DNA from: Streptomyces sp. 1-11
GTDB taxonomy: Bacteria; Actinomycetota; Actinomycetes; Streptomycetales; Streptomycetaceae
DNA: 64,000 bases
Direction of reading: 5' to 3'
Assembly (NCBI RefSeq): GCF_007176755.1
Contig: NZ_BJTV01000007.1
Location: 1-64,000, forward strand
A program made the translations under genes and the position numbers. Within the stretch, counting starts at the first letter, position 1. Every line of letters starts with the position of its first letter. Below the pieces are notes generated by a model. It was not told where the DNA came from. It saw nothing but the letters and a program-made list of their open reading frames with translations, and ran no database searches. Shown piece after piece: positions 57,677 through 64,000 of the stretch.

Positions 57677-58375
57677 GTGACGACGACAACCGCCACCACC
57701 GGCGCCGACGGTTTCGTGGACACGCTGCGGGCCCACTCGCGGCGCTACCACGACCAGCACCCGTTCCACGTCCGGATGAACGCCGGCCGGCTGAGCCGCC
57801 GGCAGATCCAGGGTTGGGTGGCCAACCGCTTCTACTACCAGGAGAGCATCCCCCGCAAGGACGCCGCGATCCTCTCCAACTGCCCCGACCTCGGGGTCCG
57901 TCGCCGCTGGATCCGGCGGATCGTCGACCACGACGGCACCGCGGCGGGCGAGGGCGGCATCGAGGCGTGGCTGCGCCTCGCCGAGGCCACCGGGCTGACC
58001 CGTGACGAGGTCCAGGACCACCGGCACCTGGTACCCGGGGCGCGGTTCGCCGTCGACGCCTACGTGAACTTCGCCCGGACCCGCCCGTGGGTGGAAGCGG
58101 TGGCGTCCTCGCTGACCGAGCTGTTCGCGCCCGACCTGATGGCGGCGCGGCTCGCCGCGTTCGAGCGGTGGTACCCGTGGATCGCCCCCGAGGGCCTCGC
58201 CTACTTCCGCGCCCGCCTGCAACAGGCCCCCCGCGACTGCGAACACGCCCTGGAGGTGGTCACCGCGCACTGCCTCTCCGCCGAGTCCCAGGCGCGCGCC
58301 GTCGACGCGCTGTCGTTCAAGTGCGACGTCCTGTGGAGCCTGATGGACGCCATCGACCAGGCCTACCGGGAGTGA
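57677..58375 (+). CDS. pqqC: PqqC (PQQ synthase)
   Basis: A 232-residue protein from a GTG start 4 bp after pqqB. It has the PqqC helical-bundle signature: [18 protein letters not shown] near the start, [20 protein letters not shown], and [17 protein letters not shown] at the end. It carries out the final oxygen-dependent ring closure and eight-electron oxidation giving PQQ. Conserved His, Tyr and Arg residues appear in these segments. Confidence 0.95.
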   Translation: MTTTTATTGADGFVDTLRAHSRRYHDQHPFHVRMNAGRLSRRQIQGWVANRFYYQESIPRKDAAILSNCPDLGVRRRWIRRIVDHDGTAAGEGGIEAWLRLAEATGLTRDEVQDHRHLVPGARFAVDAYVNFARTRPWVEAVASSLTELFAPDLMAARLAAFERWYPWIAPEGLAYFRARLQQAPRDCEHALEVVTAHCLSAESQARAVDALSFKCDVLWSLMDAIDQAYRE

Positions 58376-58380
58376 CCCCC

Positions 58381-58710
58381 ATGGACCCGACCCGAACCGG
58401 AACGACCCAGACCAGCGCCATGACCCGGCCCGGCGCCGGGGTGTCCGGCTCGGACCGGCCCCGGCTGGCGGCCCACGTCCGGGTCGCCTTCTGCCGGACC
58501 AGGCAGCGCAAGGTCCTGCTGCACCCCGAGACGGTGGTGGTCCTGAACGCCAGCGGCGCGGCCATCCTGGAGCTGTGCGACGGACGGAACACCGTGGCCG
58601 AGATCGTGGCCCGGCTGGGGGCGCGCTACGAAACCGTCCCCGAGGACGAGGTCCGGCAGTTCCTGGCCCGGCTCGTCGCCCGGCGCTGGGTGGAGCTCAG
58701 CGATGGATAG
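58381..58710 (+). CDS. pqqD: PqqD (RiPP recognition element)
   Basis: A 109-residue protein starting 5 bp after pqqC. Residues ~28-105 are the PqqD domain (RLAAHVRVAFCRTRQRKVLLHPETVVVLNASGAAILELCDG, then TVAEIVARL). It presents PqqA to PqqE. An N-terminal ~25-residue Thr/Gly-rich stretch is extra. Its stop overlaps the pqqE start by 8 bp, so the two are coupled. Confidence 0.94.
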   Translation: MDPTRTGTTQTSAMTRPGAGVSGSDRPRLAAHVRVAFCRTRQRKVLLHPETVVVLNASGAAILELCDGRNTVAEIVARLGARYETVPEDEVRQFLARLVARRWVELSDG

Positions 58711-59932
58711 CCCGTTCGGGCTGCTCGCCGAGCTCACCTACCGCTGCCCGCTGGCCTGCCCGTACTGCTCGAACCCGCTGAACCTGGCCGACTACCGGCA
58801 GGAGCTGACCACCGGCGAGTGGCTGCGGGTGCTGACCGAGGCCGCGGATCTGGGAGTTCTGCAGTGCCATCTGTCCGGCGGGGAACCGCTGCTCCGGCAC
58901 GACCTGGTGGAACTCGCGGCGCACGCCCACACCCTCGGCCTCTACACCAACCTCATCACCAGCGCCCTCGGCTTCTCACGTCCGAGGGCCGAGCAGTTGC
59001 GGGCCGCCGGCCTTGACCACGTGCAGGTCAGCATCCAGGCCGACGAACCGGCCGCCTCCGACCGGATCGCCGGGATCCCGTCCTTCCGGCGCAAGGTGGA
59101 GGCGATGGGTCTGGTCAAGGAGCTGGGCTGGCCGCTCACCGTGAACGTGGTGCTGCACCGGCACAACATCGACCGCGTCGCCGACGTGCTCGCTCTCGCC
59201 GAGAAGGTGGGGGCGGACCGGCTGGAGCTGGCCAACACCCAGTACTACGGCTGGGCCTGGCGCAACCGTGCCGCGCTGCTGCCGAGCCGGGCACAGCTCG
59301 AAGCGGCCGAGGCCGTCGTACGGGCCGCCGGCGAGCGGTTGCGGGACCGTATGGACATCATCTACGTCATCCCCGACTACTACAGCCGCTATCCGAAGCC
59401 CTGCATGGGCGGCTGGGCCTCCCGGGCACTGACGGTGACGCCGAACGGCGACGTCCTGCCCTGCCCGGCCGCCCAGTCCCTGCCGTTGCCGCGGGCCAAC
59501 GTGCGGGAGGAGCCGCTGGAGCGGATCTGGGCCGAGGCCCCTGTGATGACCGCGTTCCGCGGGACCGACTGGATGCCGGAACCCTGCCGGAGCTGTCCCC
59601 GGCGGGAAGTGGACTTCGGCGGGTGCCGCTGCCAGGCGTTCCTGCTCACCGGCGACGCCGGCCGCACCGACCCGGTCTGTCATCTGTCGCCCGACCACGG
59701 CCTGGTCGCCCGGGCGGTCGAGGCCGCCAACGCCGACTCGCGGGACGACGGTCCTCCGCTGGTCCCCCGTCCGCACCGCCCCGGTCTGCCGTCTGTCGCG
59801 GCTGCCTCCCGGCGGAACGGGTCAGCCGCCGAACCACAACGGCAGCGCCGCGGCGGCGATGATCAAGGTGACCCCGCTCAGCAGGTCCGAGCGGATCCGT
59901 ACGAGGCGCGCGGCGGCCCGCCCGAGCTGTAG
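58703..59932 (+). CDS. pqqE: PqqE (radical SAM/SPASM)
   Basis: A 409-residue protein. The radical SAM cluster motif is Cys15-x3-Cys19-x2-Cys22 (RCPLACPYC). The SPASM auxiliary-cluster cysteines lie in PCMGGW, LPCPAA, EPCRSCPRREVDFGGCRCQAF. It forms the Glu-Tyr carbon-carbon bond in PqqA. Residues beyond ~350 are a non-conserved basic tail, and its last 111 bp overlap the 3' end of the convergent MntP gene, suggesting the tail was acquired by loss of an earlier stop. Confidence 0.95.
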   Translation: MDSPFGLLAELTYRCPLACPYCSNPLNLADYRQELTTGEWLRVLTEAADLGVLQCHLSGGEPLLRHDLVELAAHAHTLGLYTNLITSALGFSRPRAEQLRAAGLDHVQVSIQADEPAASDRIAGIPSFRRKVEAMGLVKELGWPLTVNVVLHRHNIDRVADVLALAEKVGADRLELANTQYYGWAWRNRAALLPSRAQLEAAEAVVRAAGERLRDRMDIIYVIPDYYSRYPKPCMGGWASRALTVTPNGDVLPCPAAQSLPLPRANVREEPLERIWAEAPVMTAFRGTDWMPEPCRSCPRREVDFGGCRCQAFLLTGDAGRTDPVCHLSPDHGLVARAVEAANADSRDDGPPLVPRPHRPGLPSVAAASRRNGSAAEPQRQRRGGDDQGDPAQQVRADPYEARGGPPEL

Positions 59933-60361
59933 CCCGACCAGCGACATCACCGCTGTCGTCACGCCGAAGGCGGCGGCCGAGAACCACGGCGAGAGCCCGA
60001 GGACCCCCAGGCTCGCCCCGGCCAGCAAGTTGTCCAGGCTCAACGTCAGCGGTATGCCGAACAACGCCCACGGCTGGTCCAACTCCTCCGGCTCCGGGCG
60101 CCGGAGGGACGAGATGACGAGGTAGAGGCCGTATCCGCCGAGCGCGGCGGCGCCCACCACATCGGCGACGTCCCCGATGGACTCCCCGATCTCGTGACCG
60201 ATCAACAACCCGACCAGGGGCATGACCGCGTCCCACAGTCCGAAGGTCAGCGCGACCTGCACCGCGCGCCGGAAACCGAAGGGGACCGTGCCGAGTGCGA
60301 TCGATACCCGGAAATTATCGAAACTGAGTACAAAACCCAGGGCAAGTATTTCCCAGATCAT
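59822..60361 (-). CDS. mntP: MntP-type metal efflux protein
   Basis: A 179-residue protein with six membrane helices in two related halves. The conserved Asp pairs appear as LSFDNFRVSIALG (half 1) and LSLDNLLAGASLG (half 2). The family exports manganese. The ribosome site is poor. It faces pqqE, with a 111-bp overlap of 3' ends. Given the adjacent probable lanthanide enzyme, another metal is conceivable, but this is inference only. Confidence 0.85.
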   Translation of the reverse strand: MIWEILALGFVLSFDNFRVSIALGTVPFGFRRAVQVALTFGLWDAVMPLVGLLIGHEIGESIGDVADVVGAAALGGYGLYLVISSLRRPEPEELDQPWALFGIPLTLSLDNLLAGASLGVLGLSPWFSAAAFGVTTAVMSLVGLQLGRAAARLVRIRSDLLSGVTLIIAAAALPLWFGG

Positions 60362-60564
60362 GGCGAGACCACTGCCCGATGACGGCCGGTGTCGTGAACG
60401 ACTGAGCCTCGGCTTGCGTGCACCGTATTTCTACAGAATATCTCAGATGGCTCGCACAATAAACGCGCTCAGGCGCTCACAGAAAACTCGCCAATCGAAG
60501 CCGCGTGCCTCTTTTCGGCCATCCTCGCCGCCGCCTGCCGGCGTGCGGGTCTCGTCCAGGACGG

Positions 60565-60999
60565 TCATGCGTTCGCGCCGTTCGGCGGCAGCCGCCCGTA
60601 CACCTCGTCGGTGACCGGCTCCAGCCACTCGTTGCTGACGTCCTCGCCCGGCGTGATGAAGGCGACGTGGGAGAACCACGAGTCGGCCTTCGCGCCGTGC
60701 CAGTGCTTGGTGCCCGCCGGAACGCGGACCACCGTTCCCGGCTCCATGCTGACGGCATCCTCGCCCTCGGCCTGGTACCAGCCGCTGCCCGCCGTGCACA
60801 TCAGAATCTGGTCACCGCCGCCGGCCGTGCCGTGGTGGACGTGCCAGTTGTTGCGGCAGCCCGGCTCGAAGGAGACGTTGCTGACGGGGACGCTCCCCGA
60901 GGCGAGCGGAGCCAGGTAGCTCTGGCCGGTGAAGTACTGCGCGAAGGAGTCGTTCTTTTCCCCCAGCGGGAAGATCTGGTCGAATTCGTCGGCAGCCAT
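60565..60999 (-). CDS. Cupin-domain protein
   Basis: A 144-residue protein from the ATG preceded by AAAGGAGAGAACGAG. The cupin motif is present: CRNNWHVHHGTAGGGDQILMC supplies two His and a nearby acidic position, and GTKHWHGA a third His of motif 2. It is like cupins encoded beside carboxymuconolactone decarboxylase-type proteins. It is the second gene of a two-gene unit with the decarboxylase-like gene 68 bp upstream. Confidence 0.88.
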   Translation of the reverse strand: MAADEFDQIFPLGEKNDSFAQYFTGQSYLAPLASGSVPVSNVSFEPGCRNNWHVHHGTAGGGDQILMCTAGSGWYQAEGEDAVSMEPGTVVRVPAGTKHWHGAKADSWFSHVAFITPGEDVSNEWLEPVTDEVYGRLPPNGANA

Positions 61000-61067
61000 C
61001 TCGTTCTCTCCTTTGATCCGATCCGCCCCGCAGACCGTGCGGGGCATCGTTGCGCCTCACGCGGTGC

Positions 61068-61388
61068 TCAGGCGGAACGCTCTTCCGCGATCTTCTTCAG
61101 CTGGGTGACCGCGGTCATGGCGTTGGGCCATCCGGCGTAGAAGGCCAGGTGCGTGATCGCCTCGGACAGCTCCTCCACGGTGAGTCCGTTGTCCAGCGCT
61201 ACGCCCAGGTGGTAGGGCAGCTGCTCGCTGCGGTACAGGGCGGCCAGCACGCTGACCGTGACCAGGCTGCGGTCCCGCGGAGCGAGCCCCGGGCGCTCCC
61301 ACACGTCCGCGAACAGCACGTCATCGGTGACCTCGACCAGCTTCGGCGCGATGCCGGCCAGCTCCTGGGGCGCGGACTGCTTCGTCAT
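61068..61388 (-). CDS. Carboxymuconolactone decarboxylase-family protein
   Basis: A 106-residue protein from the ATG after AAGGAGTTGTC. The pattern LAPRDRSLVTVSVLAALYRSEQLPYHLGVALDNGLTVEELSEAITHLAFYAGWPNAMTAV is that of the CMD family. The usual CxxC redox motif is absent, so it is of the lactone-decarboxylase-like rather than the AhpD peroxidase-like type. It heads a two-gene unit with the cupin and is divergent from the MmyB-type regulator, its likely controller. Confidence 0.88.
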   Translation of the reverse strand: MTKQSAPQELAGIAPKLVEVTDDVLFADVWERPGLAPRDRSLVTVSVLAALYRSEQLPYHLGVALDNGLTVEELSEAITHLAFYAGWPNAMTAVTQLKKIAEERSA

Positions 61389-61616
61389 GACAGACAACTC
61401 CTTGATCGAAAGACTGCTCGCCGGCCACACGACTCACTGTGGAGCGAAGCCGAGGATCCGGCAGCCGCCGCTCCGGGTACCCGGGCCGGCTGCCCGGAGC
61501 GGGCGCGGCGTGCTGATGTCGAGGAAACCGCAGCTCACAGATGTGGAGAAGGGTCTGCCGTTACAGGTACTGACAGGACCCCCCACGCGGGCAGCGACCG
61601 CCCTAGCCTGGAAGGT

Positions 61617-62504
61617 GTGAGTACCGAGAGTGATGTCCGCGAGTTCCTGGCCTCACGCCGCGCCAAGATCACACCGCAGCGGGCGGGTCTGCCCGCCTAC
61701 GGCGGCAACCGGCGCGTGCCCGGTCTGCGACGCGAAGAGGTCGCCCTGCTCGCCGGCGTCAGCATCGACTACTACGTCCGCCTGGAACGCGGCCACATCG
61801 CCGGCGCCTCCGAGGAAGTCCTGGACGCCGTCGCGAACGCCCTGCAGCTTGACGACGCCGAACGCGCTCACCTTTTCGATCTGGCCCGCGCGGCCGCCAG
61901 ACGGCCGGCCCGTCGCACCCGCCGCCCCCGCGGGCCGCTGCCCGACAGCGTCCTGCGGGTCCTGCGTTCGATGACCGACTCACCGGCCTTCATCCGCAAC
62001 GGCCGACTGGACATCCTCGCCACCAACGCCCTCGGCCGCGCCCTGTACGCGCCCTTGTTCCCGAACGCGCAGGCGCGGACGACCAACATCGCCCGCTCAC
62101 AGTTCCTGCTGCCAGGAGGCCGCGACTTCTTCCCCCAGTGGGAGGAGTCCGTGAACACCACGGTCGCTCTGCTGCGAACGGAAGCCGGACGCGCCCCCCA
62201 CGACACCGAGCTGACCGGCCTGATCGGTGAACTCGTCACCCGCAGCGAAGAGTTCCGCACCGCCTGGGCCAAGCACAACGTCCGCCTGCACCACACCGGC
62301 CGAAAGTCGTTCTGCCACCCCGCCGTCGGAGTCATCACCCTCGACTTCGACGCCATGGAACTCCCCGCCCAGCCAGGGCTCACCCTCACCGCCTACAGCG
62401 CCGCCCCCGGCACACCCGACCACGACCTCCTGCGGCTCCTGGTCAACTGCGCCGCCACCGACGCCGGCCGGCTCACCGGAAACCCCGCTTCCCGCAAGGC
62501 GTAG
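61617..62504 (+). CDS. XRE/MmyB-type transcriptional regulator
   Basis: A 295-residue protein from a GTG start. The N-terminal helix-turn-helix is VPGLRREEVALLAGVSIDYYVRLERG (~35-60), and the C-terminal ~150 residues are the MmyB-like ligand domain (DILATNALGRALYAPLF..., SFCHPAVGVITLDFDAME). TAGCCT at 61604-61609 places the transcription start at or very near the GTG, so the mRNA may be leaderless. It is divergent from the CMD-cupin operon and is a typical regulator of such oxidoreductase genes in Streptomyces. Confidence 0.9.
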   Translation: MSTESDVREFLASRRAKITPQRAGLPAYGGNRRVPGLRREEVALLAGVSIDYYVRLERGHIAGASEEVLDAVANALQLDDAERAHLFDLARAAARRPARRTRRPRGPLPDSVLRVLRSMTDSPAFIRNGRLDILATNALGRALYAPLFPNAQARTTNIARSQFLLPGGRDFFPQWEESVNTTVALLRTEAGRAPHDTELTGLIGELVTRSEEFRTAWAKHNVRLHHTGRKSFCHPAVGVITLDFDAMELPAQPGLTLTAYSAAPGTPDHDLLRLLVNCAATDAGRLTGNPASRKA

Positions 62505-62570
62505 GCCCGCTGGACGCAGGCTGCGTGCCGCGCACCCGGGCCGTCTCCCGTCGGTTCCGCTCAGATGCGC

Positions 62571-63530
62571 TCAGTCGAGGACCGGGTGCAGCTCCGGGCG
62601 GGACTCCCACCAGGCGCGGTAGAAGGTGCTGTCGGGGATGCTGTCGAGGTATGCGCGGGCCGCGGCCCGGTACAGCAGGCCGGCACGCTGCTCCGTGACC
62701 GCGGCCCGGTTCCAGGCGATCCGAATGCGTTCGGTGAGCGGGTCGCCGGCCAGCGGGCGCAGGACCGTTCCCTCGACATGTGGAGAGGTGGGCTGGCACA
62801 TGGAGATGGCCCGTCCGGCGGCGATCAGTTCCCAGCGCATCTTGCGGTCGGCGATCCGGTAGCGCAGTTTCGGCGTGAATCCGGCCTGGAGGCAGACGTC
62901 GGTCATGGCCTCCGGGCCGCCGTCGTCGTCGTCGGTCAGCGCCGTCCAGGTTTCGCCCGCCAGGTCGGCGAGATCGATCTCCTCCTGCCCGGCCAGGGGG
63001 TGGGTGGCCGACAGGCGCACGCAGGCGGGTTCCTTCGGGATGAGGGTGCGGGCCGTCACGCCGTCGGGGAGCGGCACTTCGTGGCCGCCGACCTCTCCAT
63101 ACAGAATCGCGTCGTACTTTCCGGCACTGAGCATGCGGGTCAGCGTGGTCGCCGAGTGCTCGGTGGTGATGTCGATCTCGTGGCCGGGCAGTTCCTCCTC
63201 CAAGCGCCCGAACAGCCGGTCCACCAGGACGAGCATGATGCAGCCGAGCCGCAGTGTCGGATGCGGTGCGGCGGCTCGCGTGCCGGCCGCCAGGGCGTCC
63301 ATCTCGCCGAGCACCCGGCGCGCCACGGACAGCACGAACTCGCCCAGCGGGGTGGGCTCCACGCCGAGCCTGCCGCGCACGAACAGCTCGCCACCCGTGA
63401 CCTGTTCGATACGGCGTAGCTGCGCGGACAGGGCCGGCTGGGACACCCCGAGCCGAACCGCCGCACGCCCCACGCTGCCCGCTTCCGCTATCGCGCGGAC
63501 AGCTTCGAGATGCCTCAACTCCAGCTGCAT
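62571..63530 (-). CDS. LysR-family transcriptional regulator
   Basis: A 319-residue protein. The N-terminal winged helix has LELRHLEAVRAIAEAGSVGRAAVRLGVSQPALSAQLRRIEQVTGGELFVRG. The periplasmic-binding-like effector domain spans ~90-300. It is divergent from the secreted protease, with a perfect 18-bp palindrome in the 156-bp interval. Streptomyces secreted neutral proteases are commonly controlled by divergent LysR activators, so it probably activates that gene. Confidence 0.93.
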   Translation of the reverse strand: MQLELRHLEAVRAIAEAGSVGRAAVRLGVSQPALSAQLRRIEQVTGGELFVRGRLGVEPTPLGEFVLSVARRVLGEMDALAAGTRAAAPHPTLRLGCIMLVLVDRLFGRLEEELPGHEIDITTEHSATTLTRMLSAGKYDAILYGEVGGHEVPLPDGVTARTLIPKEPACVRLSATHPLAGQEEIDLADLAGETWTALTDDDDGGPEAMTDVCLQAGFTPKLRYRIADRKMRWELIAAGRAISMCQPTSPHVEGTVLRPLAGDPLTERIRIAWNRAAVTEQRAGLLYRAAARAYLDSIPDSTFYRAWWESRPELHPVLD

Positions 63531-63585
63531 TTCACCAGCATAGGCAGGGGGCGACAGGCGGCCCGGAGGGACCGGGGCGGGCGCT

Positions 63586-63603
63586 CATAACACCGGTGTT
63601 ATG
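63586..63603. promoter_or_regulatory. Palindromic LysR operator candidate
   Basis: CATAACACCGGTGTTATG is a perfect 18-bp palindrome with no spacer. It contains a T-N11-A-like core typical of LysR sites and lies 55 bp from the LysR start and 84 bp from the protease start. Confidence 0.75.
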
Positions 63604-63686
63604 GGCAAAGGGATGTCCCCTTCTTGCCATGCCCACGCTCATACTCGGCGCATTCCACCGTCTCCCTTCACGGATCTGGAGCAGAA

Positions 63687-64000
63687 GTGCACCCCATCAG
63701 ACTCACGGCCGCCCTCGCGGCGCTCGCGCTGACGGCGGGTGTCGCCGGCACCCTCGCGGGCACCGCGGCTGCCGCCGACCGAGCCACCGCGCACCACCTC
63801 AGCCCCGTGCGCGGCGGCGCGCTGGAGGCCAGGCTCAGCCCGGCGCAGCACAAGGCGCTGATCAGCAGCGCCCAGCAGAAGACCGCCGAGACCGCGCGCT
63901 CCCTCGGCCTCGGCGCCAAGGAGAAGCTGGTCGTCCGGGACGTCGTCAAGGATGCCGACGGCACGCTGCACACGCGTTACGAACGCACCTACGCCGGGCT
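63687..64000 (+). CDS. Secreted M4-type metalloprotease, 3' end missing
   Basis: Only 104 residues from a GTG start are visible; TGGAG precedes it. The signal peptide is short and Ala-rich (LTAALAALALTAGVAGTLAGTAAAADR). The following propeptide (LSPAQHKALISSAQQKTAETARSLGLGAKEKLVVRDVVKDADGTLHTRYERTYAG) resembles the FTP-like prodomain of thermolysin-type (M4) proteases. The catalytic domain lies outside the window, so the family is inferred from the prodomain and from the divergent LysR gene. Confidence 0.75.
   Translation, partial: MHPIRLTAALAALALTAGVAGTLAGTAAAADRATAHHLSPVRGGALEARLSPAQHKALISSAQQKTAETARSLGLGAKEKLVVRDVVKDADGTLHTRYERTYAG

Overview
The window is about 72% GC, uses G or C at nearly every third codon position, has many GTG starts and strong GGAGG-type ribosome sites, and carries families typical of filamentous actinomycetes: an ECF41 sigma factor, Ku, PQQ genes, a ROK regulator, a lanthipeptide synthetase and a trypsin-STAND-WD40 protein. 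It almost certainly comes from Streptomyces or a close relative. It reads as an accessory-rich chromosomal-arm segment with two biosynthetic loci, one probable conflict system, two quinone-dependent oxidation loci and many small stress genes. I saw no tRNA, rRNA, CRISPR array, insertion sequence or phage module.

Region 1 (1-7886) is the end of a hybrid polyketide/non-ribosomal peptide cluster. A large enzyme, cut by the window edge, has a degenerate ketosynthase, a carrier protein, a condensation domain and an FkbH-like domain. It is translationally coupled to a carrier protein/thioester reductase, which is coupled to an alpha/beta hydrolase with a Cys nucleophile. Region 2 (8268-19908) holds mixed single genes: a secreted repeat protein, fmdB-fmdA (formamidase), an ECF41 sigma factor, a membrane protein, Ku, a two-component system, and GPP34, DUF488, LiaF-like, UBP zinc-finger, CBS and YihY proteins. 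Region 3 (20001-29431) has a secreted GH31 glycosidase with two inserted carbohydrate-binding modules, two small unknown genes, an MBL-fold hydrolase, a double-DUF427 protein and an MMPL exporter.

Region 4 (29900-33078) is a minimal class II lanthipeptide locus: a 66-residue precursor ending in adjacent cysteines, followed by a LanM. No transporter or protease lies beside it. Region 5 (34364-38992) is a two-gene candidate conflict system: a Trypco1 protein and a 1,419-residue trypsin/STAND-NTPase/transmembrane/14-repeat WD40 protein with intact catalytic residues. Region 6 (39145-49622) has a carbonic anhydrase, a secreted ThuA/PQQ-type sugar dehydrogenase/PKD protein, a Tat-exported sugar isomerase-like protein, a ROK regulator, a TetR-hydrolase divergent pair with two palindromic operators, and a Vgb-type streptogramin lyase.

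Region 7 (50286-59932) is the most coherent locus. It has a GAF-LytTR regulator, katG, a cupredoxin-like protein without copper ligands, a PQQ-dependent alcohol dehydrogenase with the Asp-Tyr-Asp signature of lanthanide enzymes, and a complete pqqABCDE set. Region 8 (59822-64000) has an MntP-type exporter, a cupin/carboxymuconolactone decarboxylase operon divergent from a MmyB-type regulator, and a LysR regulator divergent from a secreted metalloprotease cut by the window end. The best leads are the lanthanide/PQQ locus, the trypsin-STAND-WD40 system, the minimal lanthipeptide locus and the unusual first megaenzyme.
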